64,000 bases of DNA from Fusobacteria bacterium ZRK30 (GCA_024628785.1 CP102405.1:124001-188000), one strand, 5' to 3'. Numbered from the stretch's first letter, positions 9,501-20,414 are shown. Notes: generated from the letters alone by a model not told the origin. Numbers and translations: made by a program.

Positions 9501-10788
9501 AAAGTTTCCCCTCTTCTAAATATATTTCTACTTCTACTATCTCACTTACTTTATATCCGGAATCTATCATTTTTATCCTGTGATAGTTTTCTGTATATCC
9601 GTAAGCATAACCGTCTTTTATAGTTTCCACCAATACCTTTGTCTTCTTACCAACATTTTTTTCCTTCGATAAGTCTTCCATCTCTTTTCTCAAACTCTCT
9701 AGCTTTTTAGTCCTGTTTTTCTTATCATTTCCATCTACCTTACCAGGTAATCTACTGGCTACAGTATTTTCTCTATCAGAATATGGAAAGATATGAAGAT
9801 TTGAAAATCCAATTTCCCCTATCAAGTTGTAGGTGTTTTGAAAGTTTTCATCTTTTTCTTGTGGAAATCCTACGATTACATCTGCTGTAAATTCCAGGCC
9901 TTTCACTTTTTCTTTCAACCCTAATAACCTGTTTTTTACGAGCTCCGTTCCATATTTCCTCTTCATTAATTTCAGAACTTCATCATCACAAGACTGGAGA
10001 GAGATATGCAGATGCGGCATCATTTTAGAATTATTTGCCATAATATCTATAAATCTATCATTTATCTTGTCTGGATAGATAGATCCAAGCCTTACTCTTT
10101 CTACACCTTCTATTGCAGTAACTGCTTCTAATAGGTCTTCAAAGTTTTTTCCCTCTTCTAAATCTTCACCATAGACACCCATATTTATACCTATCAAGAT
10201 GATTTCCTTATACCCTTCTCCAGTCAATATTTTGATCTCAGTCAGAATACTGTCTAATTTCCTGCTTCTGCTTCTCCCTCTGGCAAATGGGATCTTACAG
10301 TAAGAACAAAATTCATTGCACCCATCTTGAATCTTTACATAAGCTCTACTCATCTCTCTCATTGTGGCAAATTCTAATTCGCAATATTCATGATCTTCAA
10401 ATATATTATGAGAAACTACTTTTTCTGTTTCTTTTTTTTCATCTATCGATCTTACTAATTTCAAGATATCAGTTTTATTAGTATTTCCCACAACGTAGTC
10501 TATATAATCTTTTTCTAAAAGACTCTCGCCGTCAGTCTGAGCATAACATCCCGTTATTATAACTATAGAATTTTCGTTTAGCTTTTTTGCACGGCTCAAA
10601 ATATTTCTAGTTTTTTTATCAGCTATACTGGTTACAGTACATGAATTTACTATATAATAATCTGATTTCTCTTGAAAACTTACCTCTTCATACCCTTCTT
10701 CTAAAAACTGCTTTTTTATACTCTCAGTCTCATATTGATTTACTTTACATCCTAGAGTATAAAAAGCTACTCTCTTACCAAATTTCAT
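9475..10788 (-). CDS. mtaB: tRNA (N6-threonylcarbamoyladenosine(37)-C2)-methylthiotransferase MtaB
   Basis: A 437-residue radical SAM methylthiotransferase. The N-terminal UPF0004 domain has three cluster cysteines (YTLGCKVNQYE, NSCTVTS, TGCYAQ); the radical SAM motif is CNEFCSYCKIPFARG; a C-terminal TRAM domain follows. The opening FYTLGCKVNQYE is typical of MtaB rather than MiaB or RimO. It thiomethylates t6A at position 37 of ANN-decoding tRNAs. It overlaps rsmE upstream by 14 bases. Confidence 0.92.
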   Translation of the reverse strand: MKFGKRVAFYTLGCKVNQYETESIKKQFLEEGYEEVSFQEKSDYYIVNSCTVTSIADKKTRNILSRAKKLNENSIVIITGCYAQTDGESLLEKDYIDYVVGNTNKTDILKLVRSIDEKKETEKVVSHNIFEDHEYCELEFATMREMSRAYVKIQDGCNEFCSYCKIPFARGRSRSRKLDSILTEIKILTGEGYKEIILIGINMGVYGEDLEEGKNFEDLLEAVTAIEGVERVRLGSIYPDKINDRFIDIMANNSKMMPHLHISLQSCDDEVLKLMKRKYGTELVKNRLLGLKEKVKGLEFTADVIVGFPQEKDENFQNTYNLIGEIGFSNLHIFPYSDRENTVASRLPGKVDGNDKKNRTKKLESLRKEMEDLSKEKNVGKKTKVLVETIKDGYAYGYTENYHRIKMIDSGYKVSEIVEVEIYLEEGKLYGKETEKI

Positions 10789-11482
10789 TTAAAATTACTC
10801 CTCCTGCTACTATAGCTGCTGTCTCCGCTCTCAGTATTCTTCTCCCCAGAGAAATTATTTTCACACCTTTTCTTTGTAAAAACTCTACCTCTGAATCATC
10901 AAATCCACCCTCTGGACCTATAAGATATAAGATTTTTTTTAATTTATCCAACCCATCATAGTTGGTTATCTTATTTCCATTAGCTCCCTCATAGGGTAAG
11001 AATACCAGATCATAATCCTCATAATTAATATCCTTTAGATTAGTAGGTTCAGCTATCTCTACTTTTCTTACTCCCTGGCATTGTTTCAAGGCTTCTGTAG
11101 ATACTACAACCCATTTATCTTTTTTTTCCTTTACTTTTACAACTGTTCTTTTGGTTTTCATAGGAATAATTTTATTTATCCCTATCTCCGTCAATTTTTG
11201 TATAGACAGGTCCATCTTGTCGTTTTTTAACAGTCCTAAGGCAATATCCACCTTTACAGAAGTTGAATAATTATCTTCTAAAACTTCCTTTATTTCACCT
11301 AAGATTTCTTTCTTTTCCAATGAAAGTATCTCACACCTATACTCTTTTTCACCATCAACTACTCTGATTTCATCTCCTACACTCATACGAAATGAATTTT
11401 TCAGGTGATTGATATCTTTTTTATCCTTTATCTCAACTATATTTCCCTTTATATTTTCTTTTTCTACAAATACACTTATCAT
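10775..11482 (-). CDS. rsmE: 16S rRNA (uracil-1498-N3)-methyltransferase RsmE
   Basis: A 235-residue SPOUT-class methyltransferase. The C-terminal knot motifs YLIGPEGGFDDSEVEFL and SLGRRILRAETAAIVAGG are diagnostic of RsmE; the N-terminal PUA-like segment precedes them. It methylates U1498 of 16S rRNA. It starts three bases after the Rrf2-regulator gene and overlaps mtaB, so these form one translationally coupled unit. Confidence 0.93.
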   Translation of the reverse strand: MISVFVEKENIKGNIVEIKDKKDINHLKNSFRMSVGDEIRVVDGEKEYRCEILSLEKKEILGEIKEVLEDNYSTSVKVDIALGLLKNDKMDLSIQKLTEIGINKIIPMKTKRTVVKVKEKKDKWVVVSTEALKQCQGVRKVEIAEPTNLKDINYEDYDLVFLPYEGANGNKITNYDGLDKLKKILYLIGPEGGFDDSEVEFLQRKGVKIISLGRRILRAETAAIVAGGVILNEIW

Positions 11483-11485
11483 GGA

Positions 11486-11905
11486 CTATATCATATCCTT
11501 GTTTTTCATAAGATCTGCTAAAGTAGTTTTTCCTAAAATCTCCTTCAATGCATTATCTAATTGCGACCACAAACAACTGGTTCTACAATCTTCTTTGATA
11601 CATCTTTGATTATTCCCTTCATTACAGTCCACTACCCTTACCTCTTCATCTAAGATTTCATAGAGTTCAAGTACTGTAATATCTTCAGGTGCTCTAGTAA
11701 TCTTATATCCCCCATTAGGTCCTCTTTTTCCCTTAATTATATCTTTCTTCTTCAATTTAAAAAGAATTTGCTCTAAATACTGAACAGATATATTTTGATC
11801 TTGGGATATCTCTTTTATTCTTACCAGTCTATTTTCACTTAAATTTCCTTCTGCTATATTTATAACGGCTCTTAGCCCATATCTTATTCTCGTGCTTATC
11901 TTCAT
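11486..11905 (-). CDS. Rrf2 family transcriptional regulator (IscR-like)
   Basis: A 139-residue winged-helix regulator. The N-terminus [20 protein letters not shown] and the recognition segment [12 protein letters not shown] are typical of Rrf2. Three or four cysteines near residues 93-110 ([20 protein letters not shown]) are in the region where IscR binds its Fe-S cluster, so it is probably a redox or iron-sulfur sensor. It overlaps ruvB by four bases. No iscS gene is adjacent, so its targets are not evident. Confidence 0.85.
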   Translation of the reverse strand: MKISTRIRYGLRAVINIAEGNLSENRLVRIKEISQDQNISVQYLEQILFKLKKKDIIKGKRGPNGGYKITRAPEDITVLELYEILDEEVRVVDCNEGNNQRCIKEDCRTSCLWSQLDNALKEILGKTTLADLMKNKDMI

Positions 11906-12912
11906 AGGTTTTCCTCCGTTTTTTCTTTTTTATTAAAATGTTTATATGCTTTTGGGGTTACAACCCTTCCCCTATGGGTTCTTTTTACAAATCCAATCTT
12001 TACTAAGTACGGTTCATAGATCTCCTCTAAAGTTCTCCTGTCCTCTCCTAATAAAAGAGCCAGTGTCTCAATTCCTACCGGTCCACCACCATAATTATCT
12101 ATGATAGCCAAGATTATTTCACGATCTAATTCATCTAATCCATAATCATCGACTCCTAATAAACTCAAAGCTTCTTTAGCTATCTTTAAAGTTATTATTC
12201 CATCGCCACGAATCTCAGCATAATCCCGGACTCTCTTTAAGAATCTATTGGCTATTCTGGGAGTTCCCCTGCTTCTAAGAGCTATTTCCAAAGCTCCCTC
12301 AGGCTCTATACCAACTTCTAATATATTAGCTCCCCTCATGATGATCTTCAAAAGATCATCGGTAGAATAATAATCCATCCTGTGAACCAAACCAAATCTG
12401 TCTCTCAAAGGTGCACTGAGCAGCCCTGCTCTGGTTGTAGCTCCTATCAAAGTAAAGTTTGGCAATTCTATCCTGATAGACCTCGCTGTAGGTCCTTTAC
12501 CTATTATAATATCAATCTCACGATCTTCCATAGCCGGATAAAGAATCTCCTCCACCGATGTATTCAGTCTATGAATTTCATCTATAAACAGGATATCCTG
12601 TTCCTCTAAAGATGTTAAAATTGCTGCCAAATCTCCTGCTTTATCCAAAACAGGTCCAGAGGTTACCTTTAGATTAGTTCCCATCTCTGTGGCTATAACT
12701 CCTGCCAAAGTAGTCTTTCCTAATCCGGGAGGCCCATATAAAAGAGTGTGATCCATAGATTCATTCCTGTTCTTAGAAGCAGTCATAAATATTTCCATTT
12801 TTTCCTTTAACCTGTCCTGACCTATATATTCATTTAAAGTTTTAGGCCTTAAATTTCTCTGTACTTCTATTTCCCCACCAAATTCAGCTGCCGACAACAG
12901 TCTTTCATCCAT
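11902..12912 (-). CDS. ruvB: Holliday junction branch migration ATPase RuvB
   Basis: A 336-residue AAA+ helicase. Visible motifs are Walker A ([14 protein letters not shown]), Walker B ([11 protein letters not shown]), sensor 1 ([21 protein letters not shown]) and the C-terminal winged helix ([21 protein letters not shown]). It drives branch migration with RuvA at Holliday junctions. The length is standard. Neither ruvA nor ruvC is adjacent. Confidence 0.96.
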   Translation of the reverse strand: MDERLLSAAEFGGEIEVQRNLRPKTLNEYIGQDRLKEKMEIFMTASKNRNESMDHTLLYGPPGLGKTTLAGVIATEMGTNLKVTSGPVLDKAGDLAAILTSLEEQDILFIDEIHRLNTSVEEILYPAMEDREIDIIIGKGPTARSIRIELPNFTLIGATTRAGLLSAPLRDRFGLVHRMDYYSTDDLLKIIMRGANILEVGIEPEGALEIALRSRGTPRIANRFLKRVRDYAEIRGDGIITLKIAKEALSLLGVDDYGLDELDREIILAIIDNYGGGPVGIETLALLLGEDRRTLEEIYEPYLVKIGFVKRTHRGRVVTPKAYKHFNKKEKTEENL

Positions 12913-12929
12913 AAAATACCCCTATTCGT

Positions 12930-13532
12930 CTATATATACATACTGATTGCAAATTGTATTCCGCCTATTACAGCTCCTAAGATCGCTCCTATAATCTCTA
13001 TATGCTTTAATTCGTTATTTGCTATTCTATATACCATTTTTTCCAATTCATCCAACTCAAAGTTTTCAATTTTTTCGATAATTATATTTTTCATATCTAC
13101 ACTGTCTTCCATCTTTTTTATCACTACTGTAAAAAATTCGTCTTTATTTTCATCGATAGCATCTTTTATATGACCTTTAATCTTCAATATCATACTGTCG
13201 GTTATAAACAAGCTTGCCATTGGAATCTTTGCCAAGACCTCTTTTTCTAATTTATCTTCTACAATTCTGTCTACAATTAGGTCAATCTCTTCTCCTAGCT
13301 CTATATCCCCAATATTTGCAGTTATATCCTTCATGGATATTAATTCTTCTTGGATAGTATCAGCTATACTTTCAGCCATCTCCATCTTTCTTTTTGGAAT
13401 AAGCCCCTGGATTTTAAATCCTAATATATTTATCTCTTTCAATGGTCTAAATAACATCTTAATTGCAAAATAATTTGTTATCCACCCAATTAATGCTCCT
13501 ATCACTATCATCAAACTTGCTTTTAATAACAT
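12930..13532 (-). CDS. DUF445 family membrane protein
   Basis: A 200-residue protein with membrane segments at both ends (about residues 4-22 and 180-198) and a charged helical middle. The opening LIGWITNYFAIKMLFRPLKE is the DUF445 signature. The family's role is unknown, although some members are linked to envelope or sporulation functions. It is 17 bases upstream of ruvB and likely heads this operon. Confidence 0.8.
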   Translation of the reverse strand: MLLKASLMIVIGALIGWITNYFAIKMLFRPLKEINILGFKIQGLIPKRKMEMAESIADTIQEELISMKDITANIGDIELGEEIDLIVDRIVEDKLEKEVLAKIPMASLFITDSMILKIKGHIKDAIDENKDEFFTVVIKKMEDSVDMKNIIIEKIENFELDELEKMVYRIANNELKHIEIIGAILGAVIGGIQFAISMYI

Positions 13533-13943
13533 CTCTTCCTCCTACTTTTCCCATTACAAAGTAACCGTAAAGATAATCACCAAAGTATCTAAAATTTTAC
13601 TCTGTAATTTAAAAGCTTTGATATATAAATTTATTTATAAACTAAAAATAAAAAACATTAAGAATTCCTTTCTGAAGTTTTTTTATTTCTTTTCTTTACG
13701 ATCAACTTTTGAATATTCGTTACTTATATTTTTGGTGTTTTTCAATATTTATTTCTATTTATAACCATTTTTTTCGATACTTAAAACAATATAACATTTT
13801 ATCATATTTAGCCCTTTTTTTCAATTCCCTTATTAATTTAGTAAAGAAAATAAAATGAATAAAAAATTCTTCTTTAATTTTATTCAAAAACTAAAAAAAG
13901 TGGTAGAAAATCTACCACTTTTAAACATTTCAAATATATATAA
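13533..13943. other. Intergenic region between DUF445 and cold-shock gene
   Basis: About 410 very AT-rich bases without a credible gene. Its right end holds the cold-shock gene terminator (13897-13922); its left end should hold the promoter for the DUF445-ruvB-rsmE operon, but no clear -35/-10 pair stands out. Confidence 0.6.
13893..13923 (-). terminator. Intrinsic terminator of the cold-shock gene
   Basis: A perfect 11-base stem, AAAGTGGTAGA / TCTACCACTTT, with a three-base loop. Read leftward it is followed by a run of T, 22 bases after the cold-shock stop codon. Confidence 0.88.
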
Positions 13944-14144
13944 TTATACAGTTTCGATGTTTGAAGCTTGAGGACCTTTAGCACCTTCAGTGATTTCGAA
14001 AGTTACTTCTTCGCCTTCTTTTAAAGTTTTGAATCCTTCTTTGTTGATTTGAGAGAAATGTGCAAAGTAGTCATTTCCATCTTCAGCAGAAATAAATCCA
14101 AATCCTTTATCATCGTTAAACCATTTAACTGTTCCTTTTAACAT
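13944..14144 (-). CDS. Cold-shock protein, CspA family
   Basis: A 66-residue single-stranded nucleic-acid-binding OB-fold protein. RNP1 is KGFGFISAE and RNP2 is DYFAHFSQI; the opening [18 protein letters not shown] is canonical. Such proteins act as RNA chaperones and cold-shock antiterminators. A strong ribosome-binding site (GGAGGTAACACAC) precedes the ATG. It is a single-gene transcript with its own promoter (14225-14253), a leader of about 70 bases and a terminator. Confidence 0.96.
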   Translation of the reverse strand: MLKGTVKWFNDDKGFGFISAEDGNDYFAHFSQINKEGFKTLKEGEEVTFEITEGAKGPQASNIETV

Positions 14145-14224
14145 GTGTGTTACCTCCGTAAATTTTGATACAGCGAATCTTACTAATTTCCAATTGAAAT
14201 TGTCAGCTCCCTGTTACTATTTAT

Positions 14225-14253
14225 ATAGTATCTTAAAAGTTATATAAAGTCAA
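14225..14253 (-). promoter_or_regulatory. Promoter of the cold-shock gene
   Basis: Read leftward: TTGACT, a 17-base spacer, then TACTAT. It lies about 80 bases upstream of the cold-shock ATG and directly after the addA stop codon. This gives a leader of about 70 bases, a feature common in csp genes. Confidence 0.8.
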
Positions 14254-14270
14254 CTTTATTTTCTATTTAT

Positions 14271-17200
14271 TTAATCTAACTTTAAAAACTCAGTCTTTAT
14301 ACTGTATTCATCTCCTACCTTTTCCCTGATAACCCTCTCATATCGTTTCAACTGTTCATCGTCCATAGATACCCCGGATTTATAGTCGTAGATGACTATT
14401 TCCTTCTTTTTTTCATCCAAGTTAAGCCTGTCTATGATGTGAGTCTTTCTTTTAGTTATTTCTATTCTATCGACCTCTTCTTTTTCAAAAGTAACCAACT
14501 CTAACTCCTTAAAAATAGTCCATCTCTTATGAAAAACTCCGGAATTTTTAGATATAAATTTTTCCACTCTCTCAATTATCTTTCGAGTTCTTTCAATTCC
14601 CAGCATATTACTATACTTATTCAGCGTCATCTGTTTAGCTGTTTTTTTCTCCTCCAATCCAGCATATTCTATATTTTCTAAATAATAATGGATAGCCAGA
14701 CCTGATTTTCTCTTTAATTCTTTTTCTACACTATGTTCTATGGGGTTTTCATTTTTTTGATTGATTTTGTCTTCTCTTTCCCCACGAACTTTTAGGACCA
14801 CAGCATCTCTATATAGATCAGGTTCTATATAAAAAATTTCATCCCTGCTGTCATCGTCTATTTTTTCCTCATAGGGGATAAATTTACCCAGCATCTGGGT
14901 TCCACCTTCTAAGAGGACTTCTCTGGATACATCAAAATATTTTTCAATTGGAGTTATTAGGATGTCGTTGTTAAGTACAAATATCTCCTCCTTTTTCTTA
15001 GTAGTTTTTGTAGGCTCAATACATAAAAATAGATTTGCACGGGGTCTGGTCATCCCTACATAGAGAGTATTTATCTCTTCATCTAAAAATATTTGTTCGC
15101 TATGTTCATATATCTCTGTTTTTTTTATAGCGCTGTTATAGATCGAATTAGTAAATAGATAGTCTTCTATATATTCATAATTTTCATCCAGTTTAGCCAA
15201 CAGCTGGACTTTATGTTGCATCCCCTTATCTGAATATCCAGTCAATTTATAGCTTGATCCCTTATCTGATAAAAACATATATTCTGTATGAAAATCCAAA
15301 CCCTTAGATCCATGGATCGTCATCAAAACTACAGAGTTTAGTTCAGATATTCCCACCTGTTTCAACCCATTGGAATCACTGTTCATCTTCAAAAAACTCA
15401 TAAAATCAGACAGATAATCATATTCCTCCATAAGTTCCAAGAAAAAGTTGATATTTTTTATATCCCTTGTAGCACCATAAGTTTCTGCAAAGTTATATTC
15501 CTCGACTATGCCCCTTCCCATTCTTCCATAGGGCAACTCTTTTATTTTTTTTATTCTATTCAATTCTATTCTCAAATTTTCTTTTATAACGACTTCTTCT
15601 ATATCTTCATTTTTTATCTCTTCACTCTCAATCAATAGATATTTCAGTATGTTTCCCCTATTATTCAGTAAATATTTAAGATCTTGCTCTCCCACTTCAA
15701 TGGTTTTCCTGAAAAACTCCACCAGTGACATAAAATCATTATGAATAAAAAAATTGAATAATCGGAGTATCTCCTCCACACAGGGGTGCTGCACAATAGA
15801 AAGGCTGTTTTCCATTATATATGGGACCCCCAACTCTTTTAGCTTATCTCCTATCTTACTGAGATCCTTCTTTTTCCTCCCGACTACTCCTATTCCTCTA
15901 TAATCAGGATTTCCATCTGTACCTCTATCTGCGAACCTGTCTTTAATATCTATGGCAATTTCAGAATGAATTTCAGAGTCTACCATCACTGCTACAAATC
16001 CCTTATCGTCTTTTTTACAGCACTTAACTTCCTTATATTCCCACCTGTCATCTTCATTTTTAGTATGATGATTTTTAGAAACATGATCAAAAAATAAGTT
16101 AACAAAATCTATTATCTTTTTTTCACTTCTATAATTTGTTGGCAGTGATTCAGTCCCAGCTCCTAGGATTCTGTCAAAACTAAGAAATAACCCCTTGTCA
16201 CCTCCACGCCACGAATAGATACTTTGTTTTTCATCTCCCACAATAATTATGTTGTCGCACCCCTTAGCGATAGGTTCAATTATCCTCCACTGGGATACAC
16301 TGGTGTCCTGTGCCTCATCCAAAAATAAAGTTGAGATCTTCCCTCCGATTATCTCATAAAAATTATCTGTGACTATACCACCATTTACAAGGTCCAGGTC
16401 TTCTTCTACCATATATTCACTGGTATAGTTGGTTATATCGGAAAAAGTAAATTTCTTCTCCCTGAATTTTATATCATCATAGATAGACCTGGTTATCTTC
16501 TCTATCTCCAATATATCTTTTTCATAGGGAACGACCTCTTCAATGAAAATTATACTTTCCAGTAACCTATGGATCTCACCTTGGACTTCCAAAACCTGAG
16601 CCTTTATATGCTCTCTGGCTTTCCCTCCCATCTGAGTCCCATTAATAATTTTATTTTCTAAAAAGTCTTTTCTTTTCTCCAATATAAGGGTAATCAATCT
16701 CTCCTTATCATCTAAAATACCATGAAATTCTTCCTCTATGATCTTTCCTGCTTTGGCCAAAACCTTTTCATAGACCTTACCATGATCTGTCACTAGTTCA
16801 TCAACCAATTCAAAGGTTCTCACTATATTTCTATACAATTCAGCTTTTATACTATCCGTATCATCACTTATCTCTTTTTTTCCTATCAGAGCAAACTTCC
16901 ATCTCTCCTCAGATATTTTTTTTATGAGATCGATATATTTCTCTACCTCTCTATCTGCTGTTTTTTCCAAAAATTTCTTTATTTTATGAAACTCCTCACC
17001 CTTTATAATACGACTGAATACCTCACCATAGATCTCCTCAGCTTCCACAGTATTACTCATAGAATAAGTATAGATATTGAGTGACGGTCCGATAGCTTTT
17101 TTAAAGATCTGGGCAATAAATGAATCTATTGTATAGATCCTTATCTTATCTTTATTTAATAAAAGTTCGGTTTTCACTTTTTTTATCCTGTCTGTATCTA

Positions 17201-17453
17201 TCTCAATTTCCGGATATAATATTTTAATATTTTCTTCTAATTCTTTATTCCCCTGACTAAGGTCATCTAAAAATTCAAAGATTCTGACCTTGAGTTCTGC
17301 TGTAGCTGCACGGGTAAAGGTCATAAACAATATCTCATTGTAATCCTCACCCAACAATATTCTAGATATATACTCTATGGCAAGTCTGTAAGTTTTCCCT
17401 GTTCCTGCACTGGCTTTCACTACTTTTTTATTCTTATTGTCCCTTGTTTTCAT
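14271..17453 (-). CDS. addA: ATP-dependent helicase/nuclease subunit A (AddA-like)
   Basis: A 1060-residue UvrD-type helicase fused to a C-terminal PD-(D/E)XK nuclease. Walker A is KASAGTGKTYRLA at the N-terminus; motif II is TLFLDEAQDTS; later motifs include YRSEKKIIDF and VVLMTIHGSKGLDF; the nuclease core is EIVIYDYKSG near the C-terminus. With AddB it processes DNA double-strand ends to Chi-like sites for RecA loading. It overlaps the addB end by 20 bases. Somewhat shorter than Bacillus AddA (about 1230 residues). Confidence 0.9.
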   Translation of the reverse strand: MKTRDNKNKKVVKASAGTGKTYRLAIEYISRILLGEDYNEILFMTFTRAATAELKVRIFEFLDDLSQGNKELEENIKILYPEIEIDTDRIKKVKTELLLNKDKIRIYTIDSFIAQIFKKAIGPSLNIYTYSMSNTVEAEEIYGEVFSRIIKGEEFHKIKKFLEKTADREVEKYIDLIKKISEERWKFALIGKKEISDDTDSIKAELYRNIVRTFELVDELVTDHGKVYEKVLAKAGKIIEEEFHGILDDKERLITLILEKRKDFLENKIINGTQMGGKAREHIKAQVLEVQGEIHRLLESIIFIEEVVPYEKDILEIEKITRSIYDDIKFREKKFTFSDITNYTSEYMVEEDLDLVNGGIVTDNFYEIIGGKISTLFLDEAQDTSVSQWRIIEPIAKGCDNIIIVGDEKQSIYSWRGGDKGLFLSFDRILGAGTESLPTNYRSEKKIIDFVNLFFDHVSKNHHTKNEDDRWEYKEVKCCKKDDKGFVAVMVDSEIHSEIAIDIKDRFADRGTDGNPDYRGIGVVGRKKKDLSKIGDKLKELGVPYIMENSLSIVQHPCVEEILRLFNFFIHNDFMSLVEFFRKTIEVGEQDLKYLLNNRGNILKYLLIESEEIKNEDIEEVVIKENLRIELNRIKKIKELPYGRMGRGIVEEYNFAETYGATRDIKNINFFLELMEEYDYLSDFMSFLKMNSDSNGLKQVGISELNSVVLMTIHGSKGLDFHTEYMFLSDKGSSYKLTGYSDKGMQHKVQLLAKLDENYEYIEDYLFTNSIYNSAIKKTEIYEHSEQIFLDEEINTLYVGMTRPRANLFLCIEPTKTTKKKEEIFVLNNDILITPIEKYFDVSREVLLEGGTQMLGKFIPYEEKIDDDSRDEIFYIEPDLYRDAVVLKVRGEREDKINQKNENPIEHSVEKELKRKSGLAIHYYLENIEYAGLEEKKTAKQMTLNKYSNMLGIERTRKIIERVEKFISKNSGVFHKRWTIFKELELVTFEKEEVDRIEITKRKTHIIDRLNLDEKKKEIVIYDYKSGVSMDDEQLKRYERVIREKVGDEYSIKTEFLKLD

Positions 17454-20115
17454 CTAATTCACCAACCTTACAGATATCTAGATATTCACATCTGTCACAC
17501 TTACTTGTTTTATTCCTCTCAAAAATTCCTGAGTTCAAAAATTCTTTCAGTTCTATTTCCAAAACCCCTAATTTCCTTTCCTTCCCATCAGGATCTATTT
17601 TATTCTTGCCAATTTCATCTTTTACCAACTTGATTTTTTTACTCTTTTCCAAACTTCCCTTATCCACATTAAATATATATTTTTCTGTCAGGTCTGCCTC
17701 TCCTGCATGTAAGATACTATAGAAATCCAGCTGCCTTTCATTCAGGTTTCCAGTTTTAAAGTCGATAATATAATCCATTCTATCGGTTTTAATTATAAAG
17801 TCTGCCTTAGCTCTCCCTACAATACCTATAGTTTTATTTTTTATATCATCCTTCAAAAGTTCCTCTATTAGAAGTCCCTTTATCTCCTTACCACGTAGCT
17901 CCTTTGAGATCTTTCTAAAAAATTCTCCCACACTGTCAGCTAAATTTTTATAGATGATCTCCCTATAATACCTTTCATTTAACCTCGGCAATTTCAATCT
18001 TCTGCTGCCTACCAACTCTTCTAAGACTCCCATAACTATCCCCACTTCTATCCCGCCTTCTTTCAGCAAGGAATAATCCCTGGTCAACTCTATTTTTTTT
18101 AACACTGCCTCAAATAGTTCATGGGCAAGGTTTCCATATTCCCGACGTGTGAGATCCCTCTCCACCTCAAGCTCCTCCCTATTCAGCTTCACCAAATATC
18201 TGAGATACATCTTATATTTACAGTTAAACAACTCATCACACATATATGCTGTTATCCCAAATGGGTTTTGTAATTCTTCCGTTTCAAACTTCATCTCAGT
18301 AGGTTTTTCTCCCTCAAACAACTCTTCATCATCTTCTATATTTTCTACTCTAGAGTCCGGTCTTATTAATTCTAAGTAGTTTTCCAAGGGTTGCTTCAAA
18401 TGTTTAGATTTTACTTTAAATTGTCCCAGGAGTTCCTCCACAAACGGAGAAAGGGAACTGTCTGAACCCATATTTTTTATAGCTAATATAGTAGAGTTTT
18501 CACTGGTCATCACAGCCCTGAATAAATTATATTTCTCTTCTAGTCTTATCTCATCCACACCTTTTACACCTAAGTTTTTTTTCTGCTGCTCTGTAAATAA
18601 AAATGTATTCTGTTTATTTTGGGGTATAAAACTATCTGAAATATTCATCAATAAAAGGTTTTTACTCCTTGTAGTTTTTATCTCTTCGAGCCCTTGTTTC
18701 CTTAATATCGTATCCAAATTGCCTGATATCTCCTTAAACTCTAAATATTTTAATATCAATTTCAGCAATCCTTCTGCTGTTTTTCCCTGTCCAAAAAAGT
18801 TTTTCCAGCCATCTACCACATCCAGGTCTTCTATAACCTCTATCTCACTGAGAGCCTCAAAATACTTCCCGATATTTTCACTTCCATCCAATACTTTTTC
18901 CAGCTGTTCAGTAGAAAAAGTAAGTTCTTCAGTCCATTTTTTTAAGTTATCGTAGGTTTTCATCTGCTCTATATCTTCGAATATCCTGTAGATAAAGTTT
19001 TCATCTCCAAGTCTTTCTGCTATAACATATTTCGTCAAATATTTGTAACCTTCATTCACCAAAACCTTGAATTTATCAAAATCCTCAGGTACGATCTTAT
19101 AGTATTTAGAGATCTCATCTCCTTTTATAATATCCACAACAGTGTAAAGTTCCAAAGCCAATTCCCCTTCTATCTCCTCCAGGGTAGACAATAATTTGTG
19201 CAGCCCCTCCAAAAGGGAAAAGATAGGGAGATCCGATATATACCTGGTTTCATTAAAAAAATTGTTATATTTGTAGTTATCGTTATTTGCATCAAAAATT
19301 TTAATACCTCTATTTTTATCATCCATATTTTTAATCTTTTTTTGTATCTCCAAAACTTTTAAAAGTTCTGTAAATTCATCATCTACAGTATAAACTTCTA
19401 TTTTTTTAGTGGTATTAGCTACCCCTATTTTTACATCCTTTATAGCCAACGTTTCCTCACAAAAATCCTCTTTAGCCATCTGTAATTTTAGAGTTACTAT
19501 AAATCCATCACTCTCTAATTTTTCAACTACCCATTTTTCCAACGGGGTAAAATGGATCTTATTATATATAACTATATCCCTATATCCATCCAGACTTTTA
19601 GAACTATAGTTTTCATCCTTTATTATAAAAGTAGGATCAGTATAATTTTTATCCGACAAAAATTTTATATAATTTTTTTCAATATCCAAAAATGTATCAT
19701 ATATCTTCTTCTGCCACTTCCTGAGGTCTCTCACCTCTGTTAACCTATATTCCTTCAACAGTTTAAAGAAATTTAAAAAATTAGCGGCAATGTCGATTAC
19801 ATCGTAGTAACTTTCTACCCCTAATTCCTTTCTGTTTTTGGAGCTCAACGACCTGTAAAAGGCTATCACCTGTTTCTCTTCCCTTAACACCATCTCGTCA
19901 CTTAAAAACAAGTTAGTTTTAAACTCTCCTAATCCCATAAATTTTGGCTGTTTCAAAAATATATTGGGACCTTCATTGTCTTTATTTTTTTCCATACTCT
20001 CCATATATCTTTCTTTAGCTAAACTTTTATCTACCGACTTAGGAAAGATATGGATCTTTCCCGGTTCTATATTTTGTATTATCTCCTCATTGTATGAGTA
20101 ATATTCTTTTTTCAT
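17434..20115 (-). CDS. addB: AddB-like nuclease subunit with C-terminal Fe-S cysteines
   Basis: An 893-residue protein. The C-terminal PD-(D/E)XK nuclease core is MDYIIDFKTGN and the end carries CDRCEYLDIC, part of the iron-sulfur staple seen in AddB-type nucleases. No convincing Walker A was noticed, as in many divergent AddB/RexB-like proteins. It would partner AddA in double-strand-break repair; the gene overlaps addA. The chosen ATG has AAGGAG eight bases upstream; a frame open 37 codons further upstream lacks a ribosome-binding site. Confidence 0.85.
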   Translation of the reverse strand: MKKEYYSYNEEIIQNIEPGKIHIFPKSVDKSLAKERYMESMEKNKDNEGPNIFLKQPKFMGLGEFKTNLFLSDEMVLREEKQVIAFYRSLSSKNRKELGVESYYDVIDIAANFLNFFKLLKEYRLTEVRDLRKWQKKIYDTFLDIEKNYIKFLSDKNYTDPTFIIKDENYSSKSLDGYRDIVIYNKIHFTPLEKWVVEKLESDGFIVTLKLQMAKEDFCEETLAIKDVKIGVANTTKKIEVYTVDDEFTELLKVLEIQKKIKNMDDKNRGIKIFDANNDNYKYNNFFNETRYISDLPIFSLLEGLHKLLSTLEEIEGELALELYTVVDIIKGDEISKYYKIVPEDFDKFKVLVNEGYKYLTKYVIAERLGDENFIYRIFEDIEQMKTYDNLKKWTEELTFSTEQLEKVLDGSENIGKYFEALSEIEVIEDLDVVDGWKNFFGQGKTAEGLLKLILKYLEFKEISGNLDTILRKQGLEEIKTTRSKNLLLMNISDSFIPQNKQNTFLFTEQQKKNLGVKGVDEIRLEEKYNLFRAVMTSENSTILAIKNMGSDSSLSPFVEELLGQFKVKSKHLKQPLENYLELIRPDSRVENIEDDEELFEGEKPTEMKFETEELQNPFGITAYMCDELFNCKYKMYLRYLVKLNREELEVERDLTRREYGNLAHELFEAVLKKIELTRDYSLLKEGGIEVGIVMGVLEELVGSRRLKLPRLNERYYREIIYKNLADSVGEFFRKISKELRGKEIKGLLIEELLKDDIKNKTIGIVGRAKADFIIKTDRMDYIIDFKTGNLNERQLDFYSILHAGEADLTEKYIFNVDKGSLEKSKKIKLVKDEIGKNKIDPDGKERKLGVLEIELKEFLNSGIFERNKTSKCDRCEYLDICKVGELDENKGQ

Positions 20116-20385
20116 ATTTATTCTCCTTATATCCTCTGTAAAACTTCTCCTTTTAATACAGTTCAAATCCTGACTTAACTCTAAAATTATACAACAATCT
20201 CCCCATATAAAAAAGACGGTATACAAAATATTATATACAAAGTCACTACCATTAATTATCGATTATCACCTTCCCCTTCTTTTTCCTTGTGCTATAAAAT
20301 GTAATTATATTTTTTATTTAGTACAAATTTATAGTCCAATAAAAACACACAAATGGTATTTTCTTGATCGAATCAAGAGAAAATT

Positions 20386-20414
20386 TTGATTTTATACATA
20401 AAGTGTGTTAAAAT
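20386..20414 (+). promoter_or_regulatory. Promoter of the permease leader RNA
   Basis: TTGATT, a 17-base spacer, then TAAAAT. It predicts a transcript start near 20421, about 270 bases before the permease ATG. Confidence 0.75.
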